NCBI GenBank assembly: GCA_964343075.1
Contig: CAYFGT010000011.1
Span: forward strand, 1 to 49,131
Direction of reading: 5' to 3'
Length of the DNA: 49,131 nt
DNA from: UBA2588 sp964343075
GTDB lineage: Bacteria > Chloroflexota > Dehalococcoidia > Lucifugimonadales > UBA3495
The position numbers and the translations under genes are program-made. Shown piece by piece: positions 1 to 9,796 of this stretch. Below the pieces are notes generated by a model. That model saw only the letters and a program-made list of their open reading frames with translations. It was not told the origin of the DNA and made no database searches. Within the stretch, counting starts at the first letter, position 1, and each line of letters begins with the position of its first letter.

Positions 1-21
1 TTTCAGCAATTTCTTTTTACA

Positions 22-49
22 ATTTTAAGAAAATTATTAAAATTGTCAA
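22..49 (-). promoter_or_regulatory. Sigma-70-type promoter reading off the left edge
   Basis: On the minus strand there is a perfect -35 TTGACA (44-49), a 16-bp spacer and a -10 TAAAAT (22-27). It lies downstream of the gltX stop and points out of the window, so it probably serves the next minus-strand gene or RNA beyond base 1. Nothing else is seen in bases 1-112. Confidence 0.5.
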
Positions 50-112
50 ACAGCAAGTTACAGCAAACTACTTCCAAACACATACCACAAAAAGATAGAC
101 GCAGTTCTAGAA

Positions 113-1570
113 TTACTTAAATAGATCGAAAGCGTAATTTAGACGTTGAAGTGTATCAGTCTTACCCAATATTCCCATAATATCAAATAAAGGTGGTGTA
201 GCAGATTTACCGGTTAATACATTTCTTATCAATCCAAAATATTTTCTAGGGGATTGCGATAATTTCTCGCAAATGTTTCTCATGTTCGTTTCCAATACAA
301 TTGGCGAAAATTCTAATTCTGTACCTACGTACTCAATAGTTTCACTGAGTGCTGTCCGAATCTCTGGGTCGGATAGCTTGCATGATCGTATAAAGTCCCG
401 ATCTACAGGCAATTCTTTAGTAAGGATATATGAGACCATGTCGGGAACATCTGTAATGTATTTGATCCTAGGCGCAATCAGCGGTGTTATGGCAACTAGC
501 CTTGAAAGATGCTCCTGAATAATCGAACTATCATAATTGTATTCGCACACAGATTTTACCTCAGCAAACAACTCATCATCTGTCATGTCTCTGATGTACG
601 TACCATTCATCCAATTTAGCTTATCAATATCAAAAACAGCAGCTGGTTTGCCTACTCTATCTAGATCAAATAGCCTAACCATTTCTTGTCTATTTATAAT
701 TTCGGTATGATCGTCAACAGACCAGCCCAACAAAACCATAAAATTGATTACTGCATCAGGCAAATAACCCAAATCCCTATACTCAAGGATTGATGTTGCT
801 CCATGTCGTTTTGATAGCTTAGATTTATCAGGACCCAGAATCATAGGCAAATGTCCAAATTCAGGAACCTCGTAACCTAGTGATTGATATAGAAGTAAGT
901 GCCTTGGCGTACTAGGTAGCCATTCTTCAGCACGTAGCACATGGGAGATCTGCATCAAGTGATCATCAACCACATTCGCAAGGTGATAAGTAGGGAAACC
1001 ATCAGATTTTATTAACACAAAATCATCTAAAAGATTAGTGTTCCATTCCACTCTATCCCTAACGATATCATCGACTCCAATCATTATATTTTCCGGTATT
1101 TTGTAACGAATTACATGGTCGATCTTTTGTGAAAGTTTTTCTTGTATCTGATCTTGAGTAAGGCTCAAACATTTTCTATCATATTTAATATCTATTTTGT
1201 TGTCCTGCTGATATTTTCTCAATCCAGACAAACGTTCACGGTCACAAAAACAGTAATAAGCATGTCCTTTGACAATTAGCGTATTAGCGGCATCCTTGTA
1301 TTCGTTTAACCGTTGCGATTGCAAGTACGGTCCATATGGACCACCTTTATCAGGACCTTCATCCCAATCGATCTCCAACCATTCTAAAGCCTCGAGGATT
1401 CCTTCATAAGCACCTTCTACTAATCTTTCTTGATCAGTGTCTTCAACACGTACTACGAATTTCCCTCCATGATGTCTTGCGTATAGCCAATTAAAAAACG
1501 CTGTCCTAATATTACCTATATGAGGCTGACCAGTAGGACTTGGAGCGTATCTGACTCGTATTTCTGCCAT
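113..1570 (-). CDS. gltX: Glutamyl-tRNA synthetase
   Basis: Class I aminoacyl-tRNA synthetase that charges tRNA-Glu with glutamate in the cytoplasm. The HIGH-type motif is HIGN at residues 17-20 and the KMSKS-type motif is KLSKR at 251-255. A possible zinc site (C107, C109, C134) lies in the acceptor-binding insert. At 485 aa it has normal bacterial length, with a C-terminal anticodon-binding region. It is the last gene of a minus-strand run and follows glnS after a 24-nt gap. Because a dedicated GlnRS is encoded next door, this enzyme is expected to be tRNA-Glu-specific rather than non-discriminating; that is inference. Confidence 0.97.
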   Translation of the reverse strand: MAEIRVRYAPSPTGQPHIGNIRTAFFNWLYARHHGGKFVVRVEDTDQERLVEGAYEGILEALEWLEIDWDEGPDKGGPYGPYLQSQRLNEYKDAANTLIVKGHAYYCFCDRERLSGLRKYQQDNKIDIKYDRKCLSLTQDQIQEKLSQKIDHVIRYKIPENIMIGVDDIVRDRVEWNTNLLDDFVLIKSDGFPTYHLANVVDDHLMQISHVLRAEEWLPSTPRHLLLYQSLGYEVPEFGHLPMILGPDKSKLSKRHGATSILEYRDLGYLPDAVINFMVLLGWSVDDHTEIINRQEMVRLFDLDRVGKPAAVFDIDKLNWMNGTYIRDMTDDELFAEVKSVCEYNYDSSIIQEHLSRLVAITPLIAPRIKYITDVPDMVSYILTKELPVDRDFIRSCKLSDPEIRTALSETIEYVGTELEFSPIVLETNMRNICEKLSQSPRKYFGLIRNVLTGKSATPPLFDIMGILGKTDTLQRLNYAFDLFK

Positions 1571-1594
1571 TATTTATACTCTTGCAATCTTGGT

Positions 1595-3253
1595 TTATAT
1601 TTTATTTATTTTACTCCAGCTATCTCTCAAACTCACAGTCTGGTTGAAAACCATTTCACCGGTTTCTGCATCGCTATAATCACGGCAGTAATATCCGAGG
1701 CGTTCAAACTGGAATAAATCACCGTGGTTCGAAGCTTCCAAACTATTTTCTAATTTAACGTTAGAAAATACAGTCTGGGTACTATCTGCCCTTAATTCTT
1801 CAGAACTATCTTCAGGAATCAAATAATCAAAGTGTTTGACAATTGCTTCGGTAGCGTACTCTTGGGAGACCCAGTGAATGGTTCCACGTACCCGACGTCC
1901 ATCTGCCGGCATACCACCTCTCGAATCAAAATCCACTTCGCAATGAATAGTATTTACTTCACCTGTATCAGGATCCACATCATAAGATACACACTTAGCT
2001 ATATATGCATATCTTAGTCTAACCTCATTACCAACATAAAAACGGTAGAACTTGCTAGGAGGTTCTATTTCGAAATCTGTTCTTTCTATATAAAGATGTT
2101 TCGTGAAAGGAATTTGCCTTACGCCACTCGATGGATCTTCGGGGTTGTTTAATGCCTCAAAATATTCTATTTCCATTTCGTCAAAATTATCAATAACGAC
2201 TTTCAAAGGATTTAGAACCGCCAATCTTCTCAAGCTTCTTTGATTTAAATCTTCTCGCAAACAATGTTCCAGCAGCTGAATCTCTATTATGCTATCTCTT
2301 TTCGTTAATCCTACTTTAGAGCAAAATTCTTTGATAGCTTCGGGCGTATAGCCTCTTCTTCTAAGACCTGATAACGTAGGCATCCTCGGATCATCCCAGC
2401 CTTCAACTACATTCGAATCTACCAAGGATAATAAATTCCGTTTACTCAGTACCGTTCTTGTAATGTTGAGCCTAGGGAATTCAATCTGCCGAGGGTGAAA
2501 CAAATTTAATGAGTCCAAGATCCAATCATAAAGAGGCCTGTGATCCTCAAATTCCAGCGTGCAAATTGAATGCGTGATTTTTTCTATCGAATCAGATATA
2601 CAATGAGCAAAATCATACATCGGATATATGCACCAAGTATCGCCAGTCCTATAATGGTTTACATGTCTTATCCTGTACAGAGTAGGGTCTCGCATATTTA
2701 AATTCGGAGATTTCATATCTATTTTTGCCCGAAGTACTTTATCACCGTCTTCAAAGTCACCTGCTTTCATTCGCGAAAACAACTCAAGGTTCTCATCGAT
2801 TGATCTTGTTCTATACGGACTATCACTACCAGCGGATGTTAGCGTACCCCTAGTTTCTCGAATTTGTTCTCCATCCAAATCGCAAACATAGGCTTTACCT
2901 AATTTGATAAGCTCTACTGCATAGTCATAAAAAGTATCAAAGTAATCTGACGCGTAGAATATGTTGCGCCCCCAATCAAAACCGAGCCATTGAACATTTT
3001 CTTTAATCGATTCCACAAATTCTTCAGATTCAGTAGAAGGATTGGTATCATCTAGTCGTAAGTGGCAAATCGCTCCAGGATATTCATCAGCCATACCAAA
3101 GTTCAAACATATAGACTTAGCATGTCCTATATGCAAGTAACCATTGGGTTCAGGAGGGAATCGAGTAATAATGTTCCCAACAAATCGTTGTGACTCTAGG
3201 TCATCATTAATCGCTTGGTAAATAAAGTTAATAGGTTTTTCAATATTTGTCAT
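1595..3253 (-). CDS. glnS: Glutaminyl-tRNA synthetase
   Basis: Charges tRNA-Gln directly with glutamine. The N-terminal catalytic domain carries PPEPNG followed by HIGH (residues 41-44), and the KMSKS equivalent is VLSKR at 268-272. The C-terminal half is the beta-barrel anticodon-binding region. At 552 aa it matches the bacterial family. GlnRS is patchily distributed in bacteria, and lineages without it use GluRS plus GatCAB. Its pairing with gltX suggests direct Gln-tRNA synthesis here. The 81-nt gap upstream, after the rluD stop, gave no convincing promoter. Confidence 0.97.
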   Translation of the reverse strand: MTNIEKPINFIYQAINDDLESQRFVGNIITRFPPEPNGYLHIGHAKSICLNFGMADEYPGAICHLRLDDTNPSTESEEFVESIKENVQWLGFDWGRNIFYASDYFDTFYDYAVELIKLGKAYVCDLDGEQIRETRGTLTSAGSDSPYRTRSIDENLELFSRMKAGDFEDGDKVLRAKIDMKSPNLNMRDPTLYRIRHVNHYRTGDTWCIYPMYDFAHCISDSIEKITHSICTLEFEDHRPLYDWILDSLNLFHPRQIEFPRLNITRTVLSKRNLLSLVDSNVVEGWDDPRMPTLSGLRRRGYTPEAIKEFCSKVGLTKRDSIIEIQLLEHCLREDLNQRSLRRLAVLNPLKVVIDNFDEMEIEYFEALNNPEDPSSGVRQIPFTKHLYIERTDFEIEPPSKFYRFYVGNEVRLRYAYIAKCVSYDVDPDTGEVNTIHCEVDFDSRGGMPADGRRVRGTIHWVSQEYATEAIVKHFDYLIPEDSSEELRADSTQTVFSNVKLENSLEASNHGDLFQFERLGYYCRDYSDAETGEMVFNQTVSLRDSWSKINKI

Positions 3254-3334
3254 CAGATAGTACCAATATAGAATTGACCAAATCAGTTTAGCACAAGCCA
3301 GTAATGATTGGAGCGTGAATTCTAATTATTTAAA

Positions 3335-4267
3335 TTATAAACCGAGGTTGTCAGGGTCAAATCCTAATTCCTTGGCTACATGGTCAAGTTCCTGAGGCAG
3401 TTCGGCGACAAAACTTTGATGTGTTTCATGTACTGGGTGAGTAAACGAGATTTTGTAAGCGTGCAAAAATTGTCTTTTAATTAATTTAGTACTGCCTCCA
3501 TACACGCTATCGCCAATAATCTTACAGCCCATATGTGATAAGTGAACTCTGATTTGGTGCGTCCGTCCTGTATGTAATATCAATTCCACTAGTGACATAT
3601 CCTTTTGTATATCTAGTACACTAAACTCAGTTATAGCTTCTCTCCCTGATCCTATGACTGTCATCTTTTTTCTGTCTTTAGGGTGCCTCCCTATGGGTAG
3701 ATTTATAATCCCCGAGTTTTTAGGTAAGTGCCCTTTAGTTAAAGCTATATATCCTTTCCTAACCACTCTATTCTTCATCTGATCAGATAAGTGATTTAAT
3801 GCTTGCTCTGTCTTCGCTACAAGTATTAATCCTGATGTGTCTTTATCTAATCGATGTACGATACCAGGACGAATTTCATCACCAATTCCTTGCAAATCAG
3901 GACATATATGCAGAATCGCATTTACTAAAGTATCCGCTTCATGCCCAGGCCCTGGATGGACAGGTAAACCTGCTTGCTTGTTTATGACCATCATATGTTC
4001 GTCCTGAAAAATGACATCTAATGGAATATCGGTAGCTACATTACGGGACTCTTTGGGGAATACTTTATTAATAGTGATCTGGTCTCCATTGTATACAGTG
4101 TGAGAAACCTTACATTCGTTTCCATTAACTCGTATATAACCTTCAAGAATCATATGCTTGATACGGCTTCTACTAAACCCAATGTCCTGATTTTGCAAAT
4201 ATATATCCAGACGTAAGGAATCCTCATTTACCCTTATATCAATTGCTTTATCATCCATATCAGTCAT
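3335..4267 (-). CDS. rluD: RluA/RluD-family 23S rRNA pseudouridine synthase
   Basis: Converts specific uridines to pseudouridine in large-subunit rRNA. An S4 RNA-binding domain occupies about residues 15-70. The catalytic domain contains HRLDKDTSG at 138-146, with Asp141 the expected catalytic residue. Length is 310 aa, typical of RluD. The start overlaps the end of lspA by 8 bp, which indicates translational coupling; lspA-rluD adjacency is common in bacteria. The exact target uridines cannot be told from the sequence, so the RluD name is by family resemblance. Confidence 0.93.
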   Translation of the reverse strand: MTDMDDKAIDIRVNEDSLRLDIYLQNQDIGFSRSRIKHMILEGYIRVNGNECKVSHTVYNGDQITINKVFPKESRNVATDIPLDVIFQDEHMMVINKQAGLPVHPGPGHEADTLVNAILHICPDLQGIGDEIRPGIVHRLDKDTSGLILVAKTEQALNHLSDQMKNRVVRKGYIALTKGHLPKNSGIINLPIGRHPKDRKKMTVIGSGREAITEFSVLDIQKDMSLVELILHTGRTHQIRVHLSHMGCKIIGDSVYGGSTKLIKRQFLHAYKISFTHPVHETHQSFVAELPQELDHVAKELGFDPDNLGL

Positions 4268-4727
4268 CTACGATCTGCTTATCAGTAATCATAATAAAGA
4301 ATAATATGCATAGACCAACGACAATACTAGAATCCGCCAAATTGAACACTGGCCAAATCCATACATCCAAAAAGTCCGTAACGTGTCCTTGGAGGATTCT
4401 ATCTATCAAATTCCCAGCAGCACCTCCGAGTTGTAAGCCCAGGGCTAAAGAAATCAGTAATCCTTTATGAGAGTAACTCTTATATATCCAAATTAACAAT
4501 AGTATCGCTACCATCGACGCCACAATTAGAGGTGAGTTATAACCTTGAAAAATCCCAAATAAACTACCTGTATTATGAACATGGGTGAATCTGAACAAAC
4601 CAAATTCCGGAAACGACTCTCCACGCATCAAGGTACCACGGACCCAGAATTTGGTGACCTGATCTAAAATAAGCACCACTAAGATTACTGCCGTTATGAA
4701 AATAAAATTTTTCTTGTTTGCATTCAT
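4260..4727 (-). CDS. lspA: Lipoprotein signal peptidase (signal peptidase II)
   Basis: Membrane aspartyl protease that removes signal peptides from diacylglyceryl-modified prolipoproteins. Hydrophobic segments lie near residues 8-25, 65-85, 90-110 and 130-150, giving the usual four-helix topology. The two catalytic aspartates are in NLIDR and NLADS. The NTGSLFGIF stretch corresponds to the family's NxGxxFG motif. Length of 155 aa is normal. It sits 4 nt after the hydrolase gene and overlaps rluD. Confidence 0.95.
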   Translation of the reverse strand: MNANKKNFIFITAVILVVLILDQVTKFWVRGTLMRGESFPEFGLFRFTHVHNTGSLFGIFQGYNSPLIVASMVAILLLIWIYKSYSHKGLLISLALGLQLGGAAGNLIDRILQGHVTDFLDVWIWPVFNLADSSIVVGLCILFFIMITDKQIVDD

Positions 4728-4731
4728 TTAA

Positions 4732-5361
4732 TTACCGAGTTAAAAAGGCAATAATATGTCGAGTCAATTCTGCTTCATGACCTACCCAAAAATGGTCTGC
4801 GCCTTGTACTTCAACAACCTTTGCATTGGAGTATTTAGTTTCTAGTACTTCCGATAGCTCGTTGATTGAGCATATATGGTCTCGAGAACCCGATATAATT
4901 AGCACTGGTATATTAGTACTATGTAAGCATGAGTTTATTACTGCTTCATTTTGAGGGGAGATTAATACTATCTTTGTTGATCCTTCCCAAGATTCAGGGT
5001 GCTTCAATATAACTCTGGATCCAAAAGAATACCCTACTAAGAACGATTCTTCTATATTTAATCCTTCATATGTTTTTAAAAAGTGTTGGGCCCCAATTAT
5101 TTCATTATGCTCTAAATCACCTTCCGTATAAGAACCTTCGCTATTGCCTACTCCTCTGAAATTGAATCTAAGATTAGCTATCCTTGCCTGATCAAATTCT
5201 GCCGCCAACTGTACAATCACATGATTATCCATATTGCCTCCTCTAAGAGGATGGGGGTGACACAAAATACCCCCCATCGTTGGCGGTGTTACATTAGGAA
5301 TGGACAGGATGCCTTCAAAACTTAAGCCTGCTGCTGGAAACCTTATATGTTTATGTTCCAT
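4732..5361 (-). CDS. Alpha/beta hydrolase (dienelactone-hydrolase-like)
   Basis: Cytosolic serine hydrolase of unknown substrate. The nucleophile elbow is GYSFGS with Ser112. Asp161 in SGSRD and His190 in ADHFW complete a plausible triad. The N-terminal GxLCHPHPxxGG pattern and GVGNSEG resemble the small KANL3/Tex30-like alpha/beta hydrolases found across bacteria. At 209 aa it is a minimal fold without a lid insert. It is the first gene of the run leading into lspA-rluD-glnS-gltX and shares a divergent upstream region with the threonine aldolase gene. Confidence 0.85.
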   Translation of the reverse strand: MEHKHIRFPAAGLSFEGILSIPNVTPPTMGGILCHPHPLRGGNMDNHVIVQLAAEFDQARIANLRFNFRGVGNSEGSYTEGDLEHNEIIGAQHFLKTYEGLNIEESFLVGYSFGSRVILKHPESWEGSTKIVLISPQNEAVINSCLHSTNIPVLIISGSRDHICSINELSEVLETKYSNAKVVEVQGADHFWVGHEAELTRHIIAFLTR

Positions 5362-5455
5362 GATACTTCCTACGAAAGTTGTTTGTAGTGGTTAACATGA
5401 GTATTATATATCAGCATCATAGAAATTCATGAAATAGTTTGCTGCCGAGGTTACT

Positions 5456-6520
5456 TTGACAGAAATCAATTTATATAGTGATACCCAAACCTTACCAACT
5501 ACCGAAATGCGAAAAGCAATGTATGACGCAGAGGTAGGAGACGACTTATCAGGGGAAGATAATACAGTTATTGAATTAGAAGAAAGAGCTGCAGCCATGT
5601 TGGGGAAAGAGGCTGCAGTATATGTGACTAGTGGGACTCAGGGAAATTTAGTCGCAATTCTTAGTCATTGTTCGAAAGCAGATGAAATTTTAGTAGGCAG
5701 TGAATCACACATATTCTGGAACGAGAATGCTAGCGTATCCACCATAGTAGGTGCGCAACTTAGGCTAGTACAAAATGAAAGTGACGGTAGCCTGAATATT
5801 AAGCAGCTCGAAGAAGGGATACGACCATTATCAAGTCCACAATTCCCCTATACAAAACTCATATGTCTCGAAAACACTCACAACAGATGCAACGGAGCAG
5901 CCATTACCCTTGAACACACTAATACCGTAGCTGACATAGCTCATAAGAACGGTATCAACTTACACGTTGACGGAGCAAGGATTTTTAATGCAGCCATTGC
6001 CTTAGGAGTGAGTGCGGATAAATTAACAGAAAATGTAGACAGCATTACTTTCTGTTTGTCCAAAGGACTTAGCTGTCCTGTTGGATCTGTACTTTGTGGC
6101 ACTAAAGATTTTATCGAAGAAGCCCGAAAATGGAGGCGAATGTTAGGAGGAGGAATGCGTCAAGCCGGAGTCATCGCAGCAGCAGGAATTGTCGGATTGA
6201 GCCAAATGGTTGATCGACTAGCAATAGATCACTCTACCGCAAAAACTTTAGCTAAAAAAATATCCTCCATTCCTGGAATAATCATTAATCCAGCTTCAAT
6301 TCAGAGTAATATCGTAATATTTGAAGTAGATCCAAACATCAGCCCCGCAAGTAATGTCGTGAACGGACTCAAAGAAAAAGGCGTAAAAGTCTCTACTTAT
6401 GGATCGATAATTCCAAATGGAGGCCAATTCATCAGAATGGTTACCCATAGACATATAGGGGAAGAAGATGTTGATTTGGCCGCTTTGGCACTCTCGGAAG
6501 TTATGAAATCTCTAGGATAA
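5456..6520 (+). CDS. ltaE: Low-specificity threonine aldolase (beta-eliminating lyase family)
   Basis: PLP enzyme expected to cleave L-threonine or allo-threonine to glycine and acetaldehyde. Features include YSDTQTLPT near the N-terminus, TSGTQGN at about 58-64, the HVDGAR block near 170-175 and the PLP lysine in LSKGLSCPVGS (Lys203). Length of 354 aa fits the family. The start is TTG, chosen because GAGG stands 5-6 nt upstream and the protein then aligns from its first strand. Specificity for the L or L-allo form cannot be told from the sequence. Confidence 0.93.
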   Translation: MTEINLYSDTQTLPTTEMRKAMYDAEVGDDLSGEDNTVIELEERAAAMLGKEAAVYVTSGTQGNLVAILSHCSKADEILVGSESHIFWNENASVSTIVGAQLRLVQNESDGSLNIKQLEEGIRPLSSPQFPYTKLICLENTHNRCNGAAITLEHTNTVADIAHKNGINLHVDGARIFNAAIALGVSADKLTENVDSITFCLSKGLSCPVGSVLCGTKDFIEEARKWRRMLGGGMRQAGVIAAAGIVGLSQMVDRLAIDHSTAKTLAKKISSIPGIIINPASIQSNIVIFEVDPNISPASNVVNGLKEKGVKVSTYGSIIPNGGQFIRMVTHRHIGEEDVDLAALALSEVMKSLG

Positions 6521-6526
6521 CTAGTC

Positions 6527-7153
6527 TTAGAGCACCTTAAATCCCCACACTTGATGGAATACTTCAGTTTCATAATTTGGCAACCCCAAAAATTGACCTG
6601 ACTGGTAAGCTTCTTCCCATTTACATGAATCAGAAAGTTCATCAAATTTTTCTTTAAACCCCAAATTATGAAACGATTCAAGGTTGATACTAAATATGAT
6701 ATACCCTCCAGGTGTAACAATTCTCACAAGTTCATCTAGTGAATCAGGCCTGGCGTGGCCGGTGGTAAACACTCCAGTGATCACAACTCCCTGAAAACTA
6801 TCCGTATCAAATAATAATCGGTCACCCAGTTTCATTTTTGCCAAGGTCAAATATACGCCCTTATCTGCCGCAATCTGGAGCATTTGCCCTGATAAATCAA
6901 TTGCGTGTAATTCATGATACCCAGCTTCTGCCAAAGCCGCTCCAGTAAGGCCTGTTCCAGCTCCGGCATCCAATATCTTGGCATTTGTATCTAGTAATTT
7001 GGTAACAGCAATCATAGTTTCTTGAGGGATAGCATAACCAGTAGTCTCCTCTAAGTGAGTTTCGTAAGTAGATGCCCATTCGTCATACCTGTCTTCCAAT
7101 TGCTGAATGGATTCAGAACTATAGACCCAATGTATCTTATCTTCTTTCATCAT
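6527..7153 (-). CDS. Class I SAM-dependent methyltransferase
   Basis: A Rossmann-fold methyltransferase of unknown substrate. Motif I is LDAGAGTGLTG, followed by the acidic AIDLS motif II at the end of strand 2, and VIITGVFTTGH/PGGYIIFSI later blocks. It resembles small Williams-Beuren/UbiE-like methyltransferases with a WAxTYE N-terminal helix. Two consecutive ATGs begin the frame; the second has the better distance (6 nt) from GGAG. It converges on the threonine aldolase gene with a 6-nt gap and is divergent from the helicase gene. Confidence 0.85.
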   Translation of the reverse strand: MMKEDKIHWVYSSESIQQLEDRYDEWASTYETHLEETTGYAIPQETMIAVTKLLDTNAKILDAGAGTGLTGAALAEAGYHELHAIDLSGQMLQIAADKGVYLTLAKMKLGDRLLFDTDSFQGVVITGVFTTGHARPDSLDELVRIVTPGGYIIFSINLESFHNLGFKEKFDELSDSCKWEEAYQSGQFLGLPNYETEVFHQVWGFKVL

Positions 7154-7196
7154 ATACTCCTGTTTCTTGTCTAAAACCTATTCCGTTGATGTAAAT

Positions 7197-7225
7197 TTGA
7201 CCCATGCCCCATGATACAATAGATA
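7197..7225 (+). promoter_or_regulatory. Promoter of the DEAD-box helicase gene
   Basis: TTGACC (7197-7202), a 17-bp spacer and TAGATA (7220-7225). If the gene starts at 7341 the transcript has an untranslated leader of roughly 110 nt, which is common for RNA helicases controlled after transcription. Confidence 0.5.
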
Positions 7226-7340
7226 GGTGGACATTAGCGCCCTCAATTAATGCTCAGGCAAATTCCTTCACTGGGATACGTGAGCTTTGCTGTTACCTAA
7301 AGTTCAACAACCCAAAACACATAAAGTGAAAGGACCATTT

Positions 7341-8699
7341 TTGAAATTTAACAAACTCCCTTTAGAAGCTCCCATTCTCAAAGGAATCCAGGATCTCGGA
7401 TTCCTTTACCCTACACCAATACAAGAGCAAGCTATCCCACCAGTACTTGATCAACGAGATTTATTAGGATTAGCTGAAACAGGAACAGGGAAAACGGCAG
7501 CATTCCTAATCCCCGTCTTACAATGCATCCGAGACTCCAAGAACAAGCACGTGAACGGCCTCGTCCTTGTTCCTACTCGCGAATTAGCTCAGCAGGTATA
7601 TGAAGATGCCCAAGCATTAAACAAATATTGCAACCTCCGAATAGTTTCAATATATGGAGGTGTCGGCAAATCCCTCCAAACCAAGCAATTGAACCGCGGT
7701 GTTGATGTGATAATAGGATGTCCCGGAAGAGTCCTCGACCACATTAGAGATACAACACTAAAGCTCGATCACCTACAATTCTTGATTCTTGATGAAGCAG
7801 ATACCATGTGCGACATGGGATTCTTACCAGACGTAACCAGGATTATTCAAGAAACACCATCCAAACGCCAGACACTGTTGTTCTCAGCTACGATGCCAGA
7901 CCCCATTAGGAATCTCACTAAAAAGATACTGCATGATCCCGTTACAATCCAATTGGGAAACCTAAGTAGTGCCACCACAGTTTCCCATACAATGTATCCT
8001 GTACCTAGTGGCCTAAAAAAAGAACTGCTATTTCATATTTTGTCCAAAACGCCTACCGGGAAAGCAGTAATCTTTACCCGTACAAAATATAAAGCCAAAC
8101 AATTAGCCCGAGATTTGTCGAACCTGGATTACAACGTTACATCTCTCCAAGGTAATTTATCTCAATCACAACGCACTAACGCTATGAATGGATTTAGGAA
8201 AGGTAAATACGACTTATTGGTAGCCACCGATATCGCGGCACATGGAATTGACGTAAGTGAAGTAACTCACGTCCTAAACTATGACTTTCCAAGTACTCCA
8301 GACGATTATACGCATAGAGTGGGGCGTACCGGGAGAGCAAAACAAAACGGCCAAGCATTTTCGTTAGTGACGCCAGAAGACAAACACAGTTTTATAATGA
8401 CCCAAAATAAATTAAATATAGAAATCATTTCAGAATTCTTTGATGATTTCGATTATGGGATCTTTAACCCCATTGATTTCATGAAGCTACCCAAGAAAGA
8501 CGGCACAAACGACAACATTACTCGTAGAAACAATTCTCGTACCCGTAGGCCAAAAATCAACGTGAAATACAGGAAAGGTTTTAGCCACCGCAAAAAACAC
8601 AAATCCAAGACTACCGAAGACTTCCATCAAACCAAAAACAAAGCACCCAGCTACACTAAAAGAAATAGGACCAGATCTAACAAACAAGTACGAACCTAA
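7341..8699 (+). CDS. DEAD-box ATP-dependent RNA helicase
   Basis: Unwinds RNA duplexes in ribosome assembly or mRNA turnover. Visible motifs in order are the Q motif (PTPIQEQAIP), Walker A AETGTGKT, PTRELA, DEAD in ILDEAD, SAT, and HRVGRTGRA (motif VI). A strongly basic tail of about 60 residues follows the core and probably binds RNA. The frame opens at a TTG at 7287 with no Shine-Dalgarno. The TTG at 7341 has AGGA 6 nt upstream and begins right at the Q-motif region, so I prefer it. CshA/RhlE-like; the exact orthologue is not assignable. Confidence 0.93.
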   Translation: MKFNKLPLEAPILKGIQDLGFLYPTPIQEQAIPPVLDQRDLLGLAETGTGKTAAFLIPVLQCIRDSKNKHVNGLVLVPTRELAQQVYEDAQALNKYCNLRIVSIYGGVGKSLQTKQLNRGVDVIIGCPGRVLDHIRDTTLKLDHLQFLILDEADTMCDMGFLPDVTRIIQETPSKRQTLLFSATMPDPIRNLTKKILHDPVTIQLGNLSSATTVSHTMYPVPSGLKKELLFHILSKTPTGKAVIFTRTKYKAKQLARDLSNLDYNVTSLQGNLSQSQRTNAMNGFRKGKYDLLVATDIAAHGIDVSEVTHVLNYDFPSTPDDYTHRVGRTGRAKQNGQAFSLVTPEDKHSFIMTQNKLNIEIISEFFDDFDYGIFNPIDFMKLPKKDGTNDNITRRNNSRTRRPKINVKYRKGFSHRKKHKSKTTEDFHQTKNKAPSYTKRNRTRSNKQVRT

Positions 8700-8733
8700 A
8701 AATCTGTTAGATTCAAACGTTCGACATGGATAT

Positions 8734-9786
8734 TTACAACTTAGGTCTTACACGCTCTGCAAACAAACGCATCGAAGATTTCACCTGATCATTTGAAAGT
8801 AACCCACCTATATTGAACCACCCCATCAATTGGTCAAAATCCAAATTGGATTTAAGTTTTAAAATTTTATCAACACATTCTTCAGCGGTCCCAAAAATGC
8901 CATACTCCCGATCAATATCAGTAAAATCGATCGAATTATAGCGGTTAAGAGACCGTTGGATACCTGGATTATGTTTTGACGCTCGGATAGCGGCGGGAGA
9001 AGTATATATCTTTTTAAGAGTTTCAATGTAATTCGAAACTGATTCAATTATGGGATCTAATTTTTCAGCATCATTTTCTTCATAAACGTATATCGGGGCA
9101 TTAACTGTAACGTCATGTGTTTTCCCTACAGAATTACATTCTGATGACACAGCCCGGTAATGATTTAACCCTTCCAAAACTTTTTCAGTAGAAATAATCA
9201 TTGGAGTTACGAGAATATTATGATTCAGCGAACCGGCATATTCAAAAGAATCTTGACTATTGGCAGCAATGTATATTTCAGGATAAGGTTTTTGAATGGG
9301 TTTAGGCACCACATTCACATCAGTTACATTATAAAATGTGCCTTTGTAATTCACATTGTTTCGACTCCAGCATTTCAATATGATGTCCAAAGATTCTTCA
9401 AATTGAGCTCTGGTGTCAGAAGATTGAATTCCAAAACCTTCCAAATGAGATGGCATAGACCCTCTTCCAGCTCCAAATACTGCGCGGCCGTTAGATATGA
9501 CATCCAAAGTAGCAATCTCTTCTGCTAACCTCACAGGATGGTGCAACGGAATCAAATTTACCGCGTTGCCAATCTTTATTTTGTCCGTTTGCTGAGCTAT
9601 CGAAGCTGCTATCAATAAAGGTGCGGACATAACAGAAAATGCTGACTGAAAATGTAATTCCGCCAACCATGCATTATCAAATCCTAATGTATCTGCATAT
9701 ACAACCTGATTTATCGTCTCATGTATTCTGGCGCTCTCATTTTGGAAATCTGCACAGGGCAGTTGGTAAAAGACTCCCGTTTTCAT
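8734..9786 (-). CDS. LLM-class flavin-dependent oxidoreductase
   Basis: Luciferase-like monooxygenase with a TIM-barrel fold, expected to use FMNH2 or reduced F420. Family landmarks include the N-terminal FNAWLAELHF-type strand, KIKIGNAVNLIPLHHPVRLAEEIATLD, and GRAVFGAGRGSMPSHLEGFG. Length is 350 aa. Its start lies 10 nt from the carboxylase stop, so the two are probably cotranscribed. Such enzymes are strongly expanded in SAR202-type Chloroflexota and thought to oxidise recalcitrant organic matter; the substrate here is unknown. Confidence 0.88.
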   Translation of the reverse strand: MKTGVFYQLPCADFQNESARIHETINQVVYADTLGFDNAWLAELHFQSAFSVMSAPLLIAASIAQQTDKIKIGNAVNLIPLHHPVRLAEEIATLDVISNGRAVFGAGRGSMPSHLEGFGIQSSDTRAQFEESLDIILKCWSRNNVNYKGTFYNVTDVNVVPKPIQKPYPEIYIAANSQDSFEYAGSLNHNILVTPMIISTEKVLEGLNHYRAVSSECNSVGKTHDVTVNAPIYVYEENDAEKLDPIIESVSNYIETLKKIYTSPAAIRASKHNPGIQRSLNRYNSIDFTDIDREYGIFGTAEECVDKILKLKSNLDFDQLMGWFNIGGLLSNDQVKSSMRLFAERVRPKL

Positions 9787-9796
9787 TACAGTCTCT

